Source: Azolla caroliniana (lineage: Eukaryota > Polypodiophyta). Taken from it: a stretch of DNA of 64,000 bases. Within the stretch, counting starts at the first letter, position 1. The number at the start of each line of letters is the position of its first letter. Below, piece by piece: positions 1 through 9,945 of the stretch. A program made the translations under genes and the position numbers. The notes below the pieces were generated by a model that had not been told where the DNA came from, did not search any database, and worked only from the letters and a program-made list of their open reading frames with translations. The stretch is from assembly GCA_043228905.1 (NCBI GenBank), contig JBHGNT010000014.1, positions 7,750,001 through 7,814,000 of the forward strand, in the 5' to 3' direction.

Positions 1-66
1 CCAGTCGGCGTAGTTCTGTGAGTTCAACACCATCATGCCCGGAGGCCCACTACCGCCGCCTTCCAT
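1..66 (-). pseudogene. Copia gag, first codons, cut by window edge
   Basis: On the minus strand an ATG at 66 opens a frame that runs to the window edge. It begins with a Gly-rich stretch and then a L-N-x-x-N-Y-x-x-W pattern, typical of the N-terminus of copia gag proteins. A primer-binding site lies 17 bases upstream and an LTR follows at once, so the start is well supported. Gag would form the virus-like particle in the cytoplasm. Only 22 codons are visible, so whether the rest is intact cannot be judged. Confidence 0.7.
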
Positions 67-82
67 TTTCTGTGTTACCGTC

Positions 83-94
83 GCTCTGATACCA
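83..94 (-). promoter_or_regulatory. Primer-binding site (initiator tRNA-Met type)
   Basis: The minus strand reads TGGTATCAGAGC, the standard plant copia primer-binding site complementary to the 3' end of initiator tRNA-Met. It sits between an LTR and a gag start. Confidence 0.9.
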
Positions 95-97
95 ATT

Positions 98-807
98 TGT
101 AGCAAAACAGTGCTCGGCCACAACCGAGGAATAGGATCAACTCACAGAAAACGGGAAATACAAAGTGCACGAGAACAATAGAGAGAAAGGTACACTGGAT
201 ATTTTACGTGGAAAACCCTAAATGGGAAAAACCACGGGAGTTCTCAAACTCCAACTATCACTATGAACAGGGATATACACTGGTGAAGCTGCAAGGCAAC
301 AACCTTGAGCTCACTGTCTTCGCCACAGGCGGCGGTAATACACAGAGGCAACTACCTCTTCGTCCTCTCTCTCTCTCTCACTCTCTCTCGGCTGCTCCCT
401 CACTTCGCATAACATGAGCAACAACAACAAACTGTTTGCCCTAAGTCATATTTATACACATATGACTTTCGGGCTATTTACAAATATAGCCTCAAGGGCC
501 CTTGGCAAACATATTCACAAATATGTCCCCGCAACCGGATCTCTCTCCGGGTACATACGTCATCCGGCTCCGTAACCGGGGTCTTCAGCATCCGGCTCCG
601 TAACCGGGGTCTTCATCATCCGGCTCCATAACCGGGGTCTTCATCATCCGGCTCCATAACCGGGGTCTTCATCATCCGGATCCGTAGCCGGGTACTCTTC
701 ATCCGGCTTCATGCCGGGTACTCTTCATCACCCGGTTCCGTAACGGCCTCCGGGCTTGCCGTCATTCATCTCCGGACATCCCATCCGGAGGGACCGAAAT
801 CCCAACA
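98..807 (-). repeat. 5' LTR of minus-strand copia, family F
   Basis: On the minus strand this LTR starts TGTTGGGATTTC and ends GCTACA next to the primer-binding site. It aligns along most of its length with the LTR at 60964-61774. Shared blocks include the segment around 440-500 (a TATA-like GTATAAATATG on the minus strand), the pyrimidine run near 360-395 and the terminal CATCCGGAGGGAC block. The element sits within plus-strand copia coding sequence. The other LTR is outside the window, so no target-site duplication can be checked. Confidence 0.85.
561..747 (-). repeat. 28 bp CCGG-centred minisatellite inside LTR
   Basis: About six and a half direct repeats of a 28 bp unit begin at 561, 589, 617, 645, 673 and 701. 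Each holds a short CCGG..CCGG inverted pair. They lie at the 5' (U3) end of the LTR in transcription direction. The related LTR at 60964-61774 has the same motif expanded to a 54 bp unit. Confidence 0.9.
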
Positions 808-2407
808 AACCTCCGGAGAGATACTCTCCCAGAATTTTCCTTACCGACGTCGGCGAACCGATGTCTTACGAAGAAGCATCGGCATCTGCCGATTCAGCCA
901 CAAGGCATCTGGCGATGGAGCCGGAAATGCACTTCATTCGGGCAAACAAGACTTGGGGCTTGGTTGAATTACCGAAGAATCGACGTGCTCTTCCGTGTAA
1001 GTGGGTCTATCGACTAAAAGAGACGTCCGACTCGACCACCCCAAAGTACAAGGCCAGATTAGTTGCGAAGGGATTTCGACAAGAATATGGCATCGACTTC
1101 GACGAAATCTTTTCACCAGTGGTGAAAATGAGGACCCTTCGTTTCATGCTCGGCGTCGTGGCCGCCGACAACTTGGAGTTGATTCAGCTAGAGGTAAAAA
1201 CGACATTCCTCCATGGTGACCTACAGGAGGAAATCTATATGGAGCAGCCGAAAGGCTTTGTGGTATCCGGCCAGGAACATCTAGTCTGCCGACTCAGGAA
1301 GAGTCTCTATGACCTGAAACAGGCACCCCGATAGTGGTACAAGAAGTTCGACGACTTCATCCAATCGGTTGGCTTCTCAAAGAGCGATGAGGACCACTGT
1401 CTCTTCACCAAAACAGCTCAAGACGGGTCTCCCGTCTTCCTCATCATCTACGTGGACGACATGCTACTCTCCAGTCGGCATGTCGGAGAGCTCACTGACC
1501 TCGTTCGGCAACTGCGGTTGAAGTTTGCCATGAAGGACCTTGGTCCGGCAAGACACATACTTGGTATGAAGATTAGTCGGTATCTCAATACACAACAACT
1601 TTTCTTGTCTCAAACCGACTACATCGGACGTGTCTTAGAACGCTTCAACATGAAATCAGCCAAGTCTGCTTCGACCCCGCTCCCCATCAACCTTCGGCTG
1701 TCTTAGCGAGACTGTCTGACATCTAGTCCGGAGGGGGAAGATATGAAGTCGGTACCGTATGCACCGGCAGTCGGCTCCCTCATGTACGCGATGGTCGCGA
1801 CACGGCCTGGTATTTCTCACGATGTAGGAATTGTCACCAGATTCATGCACAACCCCGACTGATCGCATTGGAACGCAGTCAAACATGTGTTCAGATATCT
1901 AGCTGGCACAAAAGAGCACGACATTCTTTTTGGCCTGAACTCAACCTCAAGTGTAGTCGGTTACACCGACTCGGACTTCGCCGATTGTGTGGACAGTTGG
2001 AAATCAACAACTGGATATTGTTTCAAATTCAGCAATGGAGCAATCTCATGGAAGTCAAAACTTAAGGAGAGAAAATCCACCTCAACGACCGAAGCGGAAT
2101 ATGTAGCTACGTCCGACGTGGCAAAAGAAGCTTTATTCGGCAGGTCGACTCCGACTCGGCTCTAGTTGTCTACAACGACAGTCAGGGTGTTGTTTCTTTG
2201 TCAAAAAAACCGGTTCACCACAATGCCTCTAAGCATATCAATGTTCAATATCACTTCGTTCGAGACTGCGTCATTTCAGGGAAAATCGGTCTCGAGAAGA
2301 TATCTACAACCGATAATGTCGTAGATGGAATGACCAAGTGTCTTTCGGCGGATCGTTTCTGGTCCCTTCGGCACCAGATGGGCGTAACGAAAAATCGGTC
2401 CGGTTAA
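808..2407 (+). pseudogene. Copia pol remnant: reverse transcriptase and RNase H
   Basis: A single frame runs from 808 to about 2140 and reads as copia RT then RNase H. It opens in the linker before RT, then shows the K-W-V-Y block near 990, the VKTTFLHGDL block near 1195, and the catalytic YVDD at 1449-1460. The RNase H part includes TEAEY near 2088 and, after a frame change near 2142, the VVYNDSQG and H-Y-H/Q-Y-H-F-V-R blocks. In-frame stops lie at 1332 (TAG), 1704 (TAG) and 1860 (TGA). Gag, protease and integrase are missing upstream, where another element's LTR is inserted. RT and RNase H would copy element RNA inside cytoplasmic particles. This copy is dead. Confidence 0.9.
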
Positions 2408-2599
2408 AGTCGGACACACAACACAGGATGGTTTCGGACCACCGACATCGGTTCTCTGAAGATCAGCTTTAGCTCTTCCGACCCGACCTATTCGGTCTTC
2501 TGTCTTCGGATCTTGCCAACTTTGACAAAACCGATCTGTCTGATAAACCTTGTATATATACTTGTAATTCTTTAGATAACACATGTATACGCCCATTAC

Positions 2600-2606
2600 G
2601 GGGGAG
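2600..2606 (+). other. Polypurine tract
   Basis: GGGGGAG lies immediately before the TG that starts the LTR at 2607. It primes plus-strand DNA synthesis in LTR retrotransposons. It is 3' of the RNase H remnant on the same strand, as expected. Confidence 0.8.
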
Positions 2607-2851
2607 TGTCGAATACGAGTGTATAATGGCCGTATTCACACTGTCCCTTTGGACAACCCAAGTTCGGACTATTTCTGTAAATAGCATAAAGGGCAGTTGC
2701 CCTAGGATAGTCACTATATAAAGTGACTTTGTAACCTTTAGTGAAGGTTGGTTGTCATTTTGTAACAGTTGCTATTTGGAATATAACGTTTCCTTTGTGC
2801 CTCTCTCTCCCTCCCTCCCTCCCTCTTGTGTCTATCTTGCTTATGCATACA
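2607..2851 (+). repeat. 3' LTR of copia remnant 808-2606
   Basis: Begins TGTCGAATACG directly after the polypurine tract and ends near TTATGCATACA. A TATA-like ACTATATAAAG lies near 2713. The right border is uncertain because a LINE fragment follows and no second LTR copy is in the window. A pyrimidine run of CTCCC repeats lies at 2800-2825. Confidence 0.65.
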
Positions 2852-2961
2852 TAGGTTCTTCTTCATCACGAATGTTGCTTGCACTTCCGCATTGACGGCC
2901 TTGTCCCCAACAAAAACCTCCATTTGTAATGAATTGGCACATCCCCTTTCTTGTGGAGGAT
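2852..2961 (-). pseudogene. LINE reverse transcriptase C-terminal fragment (part 2)
   Basis: This is the continuation of the minus-strand LINE coding remnant at 9206-9940, separated from it by the copia insertion at 2962-9200. Read across that insertion, the frame passes through a W-N-D-I-L-H-K-K-G-D-V-P-I-H-Y-K-W-R-F block. The AGGAT duplication at 2957-2961 and 9201-9205 marks where the copia landed in it. No poly(A) tail is visible, and the border with the LTR to the left is approximate. Confidence 0.6.
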
Positions 2962-3396
2962 TGTAAAAGAATACGTTGCGGAAGCAATAGAAAACCGAAA
3001 ACACAGAAACACAAGTTTAATGAGAGCTTGAAAATACACAGTACGTGGGAGAGACTGAGAGAGAATGAGAGAGCAAAACATAAGACTATATTCAAAATAA
3101 CTCTAAAACTCTATAATACTCTGTACATCGTATGTGTTCAGTGAACACTTTTATACAAGTCCATACGGACTGACAAAAGTACGGTGTACTTCAATGCTCA
3201 CTCGAGCGTCTGACACTAACTACGAGACTATTAACTATCTAGTAGTCTAGGCTACTACTAGGCTTCCGGTTATTGTTTGATCCAGCTAACCGGCTCCCAA
3301 GCTCACCGGCTCACCGATCCAGCTTATCCTTCCGGATGTTGATCCGGCTTAGGCTTATTCAGCCGATCCTGATCCGGTTGAGCTTGCCGCTCAACA
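2962..3396 (-). repeat. 3' LTR of copia 2962-9200
   Basis: On the minus strand it runs from TGTTGAGCGG to TTCTTTTACA. A minus-strand TATA-like stretch lies near 3150 (CTTGTATAAAAG). The right copy is at 8781-9200. The minus-strand polypurine tract at 3397-3410 adjoins it. Confidence 0.95.
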
Positions 3397-3410
3397 CTCC
3401 CCCTCAAGCT
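3397..3410 (-). other. Polypurine tract of copia 2962-9200
   Basis: The minus strand reads AGCTTGAGGGGGAG immediately before the 3' LTR. The same tract occurs before other copia LTRs in the window (15831-15843, 43131-43138). Confidence 0.9.
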
Positions 3411-3419
3411 CAACTTGAG

Positions 3420-5679
3420 GTCGGATCGTAGTGTCAGTTCCCATGGCAGCCGATCCTTCTACCCGGCTCCTTCTAGCGTCACTCCGCCTTGCTCGCGCTT
3501 GTTGTCCGGTCCAGTCCCATTTGCTGCAACCCCTCTGGTTCTGTGTGCCTCGACCTCCTCGATCGGCTTGTCTACTCAACAGGCCCAATTCAGCTCCCTC
3601 GTTGGTGTGACTTCGGCGCTTGCCGATTCGCCGATTCCTTCGTGTTGGCGTCGACTTTCGCTGCTTTCTCGTCGTCTTGGCCTTGAATTGATCCGGTTCT
3701 TCCGAATCCATCTGTTGAACCGAATCGGCTGTCTCCGATTCGTTCCAGATCTTGTCCGATTCCAGACCCTTCACCACATCGGACCATGTCTGGGTCTTGG
3801 CCTTCTTCTTCCGGTCGACTCTGTCCTTCTTGACTCTGCCGCCGCTGCCGCTTGCTCCGACTTGTTTGGATGTGTCAACTTCTTTTGTTGACTCGTCTCC
3901 TTTCTTCTTCTTGTCTCTCCCTTTGGCGGTTCTTCCCTTACCAGCACAATCGACAGTTTCTTTGCCTTTGCCCGTTCTCCCCCTCAAGTGTGGCACGTCG
4001 AGATGCTGAAGACCAAGCATATCGGTGAAGTGCGGCAACTTGTCTGATCCAAGCAGTTTGGTGAAGATGTCAGCAACTTGCCGATCCGTATGAACATATC
4101 GAAGTTCGACTTCACCGCTTAGGACACACTCACGCACGAAGTGGTAGTGCACTTCTATGCGCTTTGTGCGAGCATGGAATACGGGGTTCTTGGCGAGCTG
4201 CATGCTGCTTATGTTGTCGTAGTAGATCAGGATCGGGGTCGGCACCTCGATCCGCAGGTCTTGCAGCAGTCGCCAAAGCCAAATGGCTTCATAGGTGGCA
4301 TTGGTAGCGCCCCGGTATTCAGCCTCAATGCTCGGAAGGGCCATTGTTGGCAGCTTTTGCTGCTCCACGCAACAACCGTGCTACCAAGGGAAAACATATA
4401 GCCGGAGGTGGATCGGCGATCGGATGCATTGCCGGCCCATTCGGCATCGGTGTAGCCGACTAACTCTTCGGTTATACCATGCCGATATAACAGTCCCATT
4501 TCCTTCGTGCCGCTCACATATCGAAAAATTCGATGTGCGCACAGAAGGTGCTCCACAGTTGGCTTCTGCATATATTGGCTGATCACGCCGACCGGATAAC
4601 TGATGTCGGATTGGGTGATTGTCAAATATATAAGGCTTCTGACGATTTTTCGGAACCGTTTCTCATCGCAAGCCGATCCGGAGTTGGGACGGAGCTTCTG
4701 GTTCCGGTCCAGGGGTGTAGAGATAGGCTGACATTCTGTCATGCCGAACTTGTACAACATATTCAACACATAGTGTCTCTGTGAGAGCAATATGCCGTTG
4801 GGGGTTCGGATCACCTCGATCCCAAGGAAATAGTAAAGGTTCCCTAGATCCTTCATCTCAAATGCGTCCGATAGCTGGGACTTGACTTAGCTGATTTCAT
4901 CGAGTCCGGGTCCAGTGATGACTAGATCATCAACATACAATAAGATGCAAACTGGACCGTCTGGACCTTTCCGGATGGACAACGAAGAGTCAGACTTGGA
5001 GGCCGCAAACCCCATCTTACGCAATCGGTGTGTGATCTTCGCATTCCAAGCTTGGGGGGCTTGCTTCATGCCATAAAGTGACTTCTTCAGCCGGCATACC
5101 GCCGACTTGTTCATCTCCGTTTGGAAACCGGGAGGTTGGGTCATAAAGACCTCTTCTTCAAGATCGCCTTGAAGAAATGCATTCTTCACGTCCATCTAGT
5201 GAAGATGCCACTGCCTTGCCGCAGCAACCGCCAGCACCACACGAACTGTCGTCATCTTCGCTACTGGAGCGAAGGTCTCGTCGTAGTCAATTCCGTGGGT
5301 TTGCGCATATCCCTTCGCCACTAACTGGGCCTTGTACCGGTTAACCGAACCATCGACATTGTACTTTACCTTGTACACCCACTTGCATCCGATCGGTTTA
5401 TAGTGTTGGGGAGGGTCAACTAGGTCCCATGTGTCATTGGCATCAAGTGCCCGCATTTCTTCCTCCATAGTGGCACGCCAATTTGCGTCCTTTACCGCTT
5501 CTGCGTAGCTCTCCGGCTCACGCACTTCCACCACCTTGGTCATGTATGCATAGTGATGCGCCATGTACTCATTGTACTCGTACCGCTTCACGGGGTTCTT
5601 CTGGCGGGAAGACCGGCGTGACTTATCATTACCCGGTTTGAGGCCCTTCTTGGCCGGTGCGGTCTTTGTTGTTGAAGAT
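3420..5679 (-). pseudogene. Copia RT, RNase H and unusual C-terminal tail
   Basis: Reads leftwards on the minus strand. The RT shows K-W-V-Y near 5385, the VAKGYAQTHG-type block near 5310, MDVKNAFLQGDL near 5180 and YVDD near 4935. RNase H follows with YTDAEWAG near 4440, TEAEY-type sequence near 4325, and HYHFVREC plus the DIFTK block near 4060. After RNase H the frame runs another 200 codons or so through a Lys/Arg-rich tail holding WSDVVKGL at 3763-3786. In-frame breaks include TAG after HLH at about 5195, where relatives have Gln, TAA near 4887, and a frameshift in RNase H near 4335. The upstream end is cut by the solo LTR at 5685. Confidence 0.9.
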
Positions 5680-5838
5680 CCGCCTGTCAGAACCAAGGAT
5701 AAAAGATAGAGTGATGGAAGAAGGATAGAGAAGAATGGATGTATAAGATAGAGAAAGAAAGAGAATGGATACAAGATATGTAATGAGAGCTAAAGACTAG
5801 TGTTGATTCGAATTGATTTGAGAATACATGTATGCGCT

Positions 5839-5847
5839 TATTTATAG
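5839..5847 (-). promoter_or_regulatory. TATA box of the heat-shock-type LTR
   Basis: The minus strand reads CTATAAATA about 25 bp downstream of the heat-shock-element array, the usual spacing for a core promoter. The relative at 55604-55612 has the same box. Confidence 0.75.
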
Positions 5848-5872
5848 GTTCCTACAGAGTAGCTTTAGAGAT

Positions 5873-5936
5873 TTCTAGAATGTTCTAGAATGTTCTAGAC
5901 CTAGAATGCTCTAGGACATTCTAGAACATTCTAGAA
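5873..5936 (-). promoter_or_regulatory. Heat-shock-element array
   Basis: Alternating TTC and GAA triplets are spaced exactly 5 bp apart. Five units (TTC, GAA, TTC, GAA, TTC) run from 5873 to 5895 and four more from 5919 to 5936. The consensus bound by heat-shock factor trimers is nGAAnnTTCnnGAAn, and three units already make a perfect site. The array lies upstream of a TATA box on the minus strand. Binding is inferred from the motif. Confidence 0.8.
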
Positions 5937-6002
5937 TAATCTAGAGTTTTTACAATAATCAATGTAATACAAGAAATAGCTTTTATTGTTTCATATAACA
6001 AT

Positions 6003-6064
6003 AAGCTATCTTAATGGTTGAGGTTTTCAAGTATGAATTACAAGGTTCGAGGTTCAAGTCCGGG
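6003..6064 (+). other. tRNA-like module with A and B box motifs
   Basis: An A-box-like TATCTTAATGG (6007-6017) and a B-box-like GGTTCAAGTCC (6051-6061) have tRNA-like spacing. There is no acceptor stem, so it is not a tRNA gene. It lies inside the solo LTR, antisense to it. Similar modules lie at 34730-34790 and 55391-55446. Confidence 0.55.
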
Positions 6065-6093
6065 TGTAATGGTCATGTGTTCATGACACCGCC

Positions 6094-7736
6094 TTCATCC
6101 TTTTCGGAGTCGGATTCATCCCGATCCAACTCAACGTTGCCGGTTTCGTATTTCGGCAACTTCTTCTTCCCCTTCTCTTTGCGCGTTAACCGTCTCCTCG
6201 GTTCCTTGTGTGGGGAGAATATGGCAGAGTCTCCATTACTCGCCGGTTCCTCATCCGACTGGTCATCCCGACTCAGCCGCTCATTCGGTCCACTTAAACG
6301 AAATGAGATCGGACTCTCTTCTAGAGTGCTGAGGTCTTCATCTTCTATTTGGACCAGTTCAGGTTCACTAGTCTCATCCTCCGGTATCGAGTCGAGGTCG
6401 GAAGTTGGAGCCGGTAAGGCATACCATGATGCCGTCTCATCAAACTCAACATCCCGGCTAACTCGGACCTGCTTCGTCTAGGGGTTATAACACTTATACC
6501 CCTTTTGCTCATGCGAGTAACCGACCAGGATGCATTTCTTCGACTTTGCATCCAACTTCCTCCTCTTCTCATCCGGAACATGCACATATGCAATGCTACT
6601 GAATATCCGAAGGTGTCTCAAATTCGGCTTGTGTCCGAAATACAGCTCATGTGCGGACACCTTGTCACCGATCTGGTTTTGGATGTAGACGGCTGTCCGG
6701 ACCGCCTCCGCCCAGTAGAAATGGGGCATGCTCTTCTCCTCCAGCATTGCCCTTGCCGCATCGACGATCGACTGGTTCTTCCCTTTGGCCACACCGTTTT
6801 GCTCCGATGTGTATCTGGAGCTGAACTCTTTCCGAATTCCTTTTTGCTGCAGATAACTGTTGAATTGGCCGGAAAATATTCTTTTCCGCCATCCGACTGC
6901 ATGCACTTGATCTTCCTCTCTGTTTCCCGTTCAACCAGGTTTTGCAAGTTCCGGAAACACTCGAAGACTTCACTCTTCCACTCAATGAGGTAGATCCATG
7001 TGTGCCGGTTATAGTCGTCAATGAAGGAGACAAAATACCGACTCCCGCCAAGACTAACGTTTTGTGCTGGTCCCCATACATCCGAATGAATAAGGTCGAG
7101 CTTGTTACGACTCCGGTTTCATTCGGTGGGGAATGGAAGCCGGTATTGCTTCCCGAGTTGGCAGGCTTCACATATTTGAGCATTCTGACCACTGAACTTT
7201 GGCAAACCGAAAACAACTTGTTTCGTTTGTAGGTCTTGAAACCTTCAGTAATTGACGTGGCCGATCCGCTTGTGCCACAGGTCGATTTCCGATTCGACCT
7301 TCTGTCCTTTGGCAAACAAAGCGGTGCCTACGTCATTGGTGTCGAGGATGAACATCCTCCCGTTTCTGCGCCCTTGCGCAATAATTTGGCCCTCTTCCTC
7401 AATGAAGCACCCGAGGTGCGTAAACCGCACCTGCATCCCCTAGACGACTATTTGTCCAACCGACACCAGGTTCTTCGTGATGGTCAGAACGTGTAATACG
7501 TTCATTAGCTTCCCCCTCTGTCCGACGTGGCTCAAAGGGACTTCTCCGACATGCACGATTGGGTGAGGGCTGTCGTCTCTGGTTTCGACAACCCCCGGTT
7601 GTTCCAGTTTCTCCAAGAAGGAGAACCACTCTTTGTGGCTCGTCATGTGATTCAACGCACCGGAATCAATGTACCACACTTCCTCCGATTTGGAAGTGGT
7701 CTTCTTCATCGAGTTAGCCTCGTGTTTCACCACCAA
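6094..7736 (-). pseudogene. Copia protease and integrase remnant
   Basis: On the minus strand the aspartic protease shows WYIDSGA near 7665. The integrase zinc domain has HKRIGHVN near 7262 and CEACQLGK near 7165 in a shifted frame. The core includes EQNGVAKGKN near 6795 with the third catalytic acid changed by a local alteration (AEQKN or AERKN in relatives), and the HLRIFSSIAYVHVP block near 6600. A hydrophilic linker follows and stops at the solo LTR. TAG stops at about 7441 and 6478 stand where relatives in the window have Gln. The product would mature the polyprotein and insert cDNA into chromosomes; this copy cannot. Confidence 0.88.
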
Positions 7737-8695
7737 GGCTGTGGCCCTTTACCGGCTTTTCCGGTTTTGGATCCTCCCGATTCTTCTGTGTAGTGCGAGT
7801 ATTGTCGGTTCTCTCTACCGGCCTTGCTGGATCCGGATTTATCCGAATCGGTGCGCTTCTTCCAACACTCGCTTTCTCTGTGGCCCTTTTTACCACAGTA
7901 CCAGCATTCCGTATCAGCCTTTGCTTGCCAGCCTCCACCGCCGCCTTGACTCCCCCTCCTTGTGGAGGGTCTGGAACTGCTATCGACACTTTCTCTGTGC
8001 CTTCGGTCCTGGTCTTGCCAGCCGCTACCATTGCAGGCCGTCCTGCCTCGTCCACCACGCCCACAGGGCCGGTCCGCCTCCGTGTCCAACATTCGACTAT
8101 CGGTGGGTGCACTTGTTGATGCACCGACGTGGTTCTCCTCTACAAGGAGCATCGACTGTAAGTCGAAAAATGATGGCGTATTCTCCCTTGTGCACACAAC
8201 AATTCGGAACGCTCCGAACTTTGACGCCAAACCTCCGAGGCAGATTTGCACCATATCGGCTTCTTCGATTTTCACATCGATGGAGGCCAGAGAGTCGTAA
8301 ATTTCCTTGATTTTGGAGGTGTAGTCTGCCACCAACAAGTCGCGTTGTCGTAGGTTGCTCAACTCCTGTTGGAGTTGAAGCTTCCTGGCTGTAGTGCTTG
8401 CGGCGAAAATCTTCTTCAGATTTCCCCAAGCATCTTTCGGCGTTTTTGCATCCCGAATGTAGCTTAGGAGTTGTTTGCCCACACAAGACGGGAAGCAGTA
8501 TAGTACTCTGCTCACCGACTGTTCCCACACCGGGAAATCTCTGTGTGTCGATTCGGGTGCTGTGTCGTTTGCTCTGTCGACATAGCTCCACTACTCGTGC
8601 CCAAGTAGGTACTGGTGCATCTTGTAGGACCAAGATGCGTAGTTGTTTTTGTCGAGCTTCTCGGTAGGAAGCGAGCTAGCCATGCCTCTATCCAT
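7737..8695 (-). pseudogene. Copia gag with CCHC zinc knuckle
   Basis: The chosen ATG at 8695 lies 74 bases after the primer site and starts a frame with a KLDKNNYASWSYKMHQYL block. A TAG near 8592 breaks it, after which it continues through the KTPKDAW and ENTPSFFDLQSMLLVEENH blocks to a knuckle CWYCGKKGHRESEC at about 7858-7905. The knuckle binds element RNA during packaging. Frameshifts occur in the region before the knuckle. Close relatives lie at 11006-11990 and 52118-52990. Confidence 0.9.
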
Positions 8696-8768
8696 TTTGT
8701 TTTTACCTGTTCTTCTTGGTTGGTTTTCTTTTCAAGCTATGTCGGCTGTAGAGGTTCTCAACCCTCGC

Positions 8769-8780
8769 GCTTTGATACCA
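8769..8780 (-). promoter_or_regulatory. Primer-binding site of copia 2962-9200
   Basis: The minus strand reads TGGTATCAAAGC, one G-to-A change from the tRNA-Met site at other elements. It abuts the 5' LTR directly. Confidence 0.9.
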
Positions 8781-9200
8781 TGTAAAAGAATACATTGCGG
8801 AAGCAATGGAAAACCAAAAACACAGAAACACAAGTTTAATGGAGAGCTCTAATATACACAGTACGCGGGAGAGACAGAGAGAGAGTGAGAGAGCAGAACA
8901 TAAGACTATATTCAAAATAACTCTAAAAATCTGTAATACTCAGTACATCGTATGTGTTCATTGAACACTTTTATACAAGTCCATACGGAGTCACAGAAGT
9001 ACGGTGTACTTCAATGCTCACTCGAGCGTCTGACACTAACTACGAGTCTATTACCTATCTAGTAGTCTAGGCTACTACTAGGCTTCCAGTTACTGTTTGA
9101 TCCAGCTAACCGGCTCACCGATCCATCTCATCCTTCCAGATGCCGATCCGTCTCAGGCTTATTCAGCTGATCCAGATCTGGTTGAGCTTGCCGCTCAACA
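8781..9200 (-). repeat. 5' LTR of copia 2962-9200
   Basis: On the minus strand it runs TGTTGAGCGG to TTCTTTTACA and matches the LTR at 2962-3396 apart from scattered substitutions and a 15 bp shorter segment near 9105-9120. The AGGAT target duplication follows at 9201-9205. Confidence 0.95.
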
Positions 9201-9205
9201 AGGAT

Positions 9206-9940
9206 GTCATTCCACAAAATCCAACATACTTCACCAAGATGTCAACAAATGATTAACTATCATAGACCCTGCACTTTTGACATCCCTGTCAGAATTAATT
9301 ACATTCCACCAATTAGCTTCAACCTTCATGTTTCCAAGTTTAATTCCGTTCTTCTCTATAAAGAACACCACCATTTCTATCCAAGGTTGTACACCTTCAA
9401 ACATAAATTGAATGAAAGTAAATCAAAGGGCCACCATATGCTCATATAGATTCAATATTGATGCCCCACCAAGACGCTTCGGAGTACAAACATGATCCCA
9501 TGGCAACCATGACAAGGCACTTTCCCCTTTTCTTTTCCATAACAACATTCGCATTGAGCGTGACAATATTTCAAGCGCTTTCTTTGACCATGGGAGCAAA
9601 GGAAGATAATCTATTGGACCACCTTAAGTTGTACATGAAAATGCCAAAATTGAGGCCACCAATACATAAACTTATCCCCCAACCTTTCAGATACCCACTC
9701 AATAAGTTTCACATGAGAAACTTCCACCCCAATTGGATATCCAAGGTGACAACAAATCATACCACGATGTACTACCCTTCCTGACCACCCCAACCCTAAC
9801 ACGTTTTGTTCTATGCATGAAACGAGGACAGAATTATGCATATTAATAATTCTCAACCCTGAAGCATTTGAAAAAAAATCCCACACATCTATCTCTTGTC
9901 TTACTAATATTTTCCTAATTAGGTGCCAAAAACATAATAT
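9206..9940 (-). pseudogene. LINE reverse transcriptase C-terminal fragment (part 1)
   Basis: On the minus strand, from about 9905 leftwards, the frames show ASGLRIINMHNS, then HLGYPIGVEVS, FWHFHVQLKVVQ, and CTPKRLGGASILNL near 9470. These match the pattern of plant LINE RT tails (a K-S block, then Y-L-G-x-P-x-G, then P-K-x-x-G-G-x-G-I-x-N-L). The following EGVQPWIEMVVFFIEKNG-type sequence continues to 9206 and resumes at 2961. Two or more frameshifts and stops are present, and the catalytic YADD region is absent. The right border is set by the copia LTR at 9946. Confidence 0.7.
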
Positions 9941-9945
9941 GGTCA

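Larger units (their letters stand above)
5685..6088 (-). mobile_element. Solo LTR with heat-shock elements, TSD CCGCC
   Basis: The segment starts TGTCAGAACC and ends GTTCATGACA, giving TGTCA..TGACA termini, and is flanked by CCGCC at 5680-5684 and 6089-6093. It carries no coding sequence or primer site, so it is a solo LTR or an LTR-only derivative. On the minus strand it has a tRNA-like module near its start, a heat-shock-element array, a TATAAATA box and a pyrimidine-rich downstream part, in promoter order. The LTR at 55359-55790 is a relative. It interrupts the pol frame of the host copia. Confidence 0.93.
2962..9200 (-). mobile_element. Complete-length minus-strand copia element, TSD AGGAT
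   Basis: Two LTRs (2962-3396 and 8781-9200) face the same way and are flanked by the 5 bp direct repeat AGGAT at 2957-2961 and 9201-9205. Between them, on the minus strand, come gag, protease, integrase, reverse transcriptase and RNase H in Ty1/copia order. A polypurine tract abuts the left LTR and a tRNA-Met primer site the right one. A solo LTR is inserted in the integrase-RT linker. The LTRs differ at several tens of positions and by a 15 bp indel, so the insertion is not recent. Stops and frameshifts make it non-autonomous. Confidence 0.95.

Noticed and set aside
561-747. Regular 28 bp repeats look like a CRISPR array.
   Set aside because: The units are directly tandem without unique spacers, lie inside an LTR, and the window is eukaryotic.
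9458-9784. A plus-strand 108-codon frame.
   Set aside because: It is the shadow of the minus-strand LINE RT fragment, whose conserved blocks read better.
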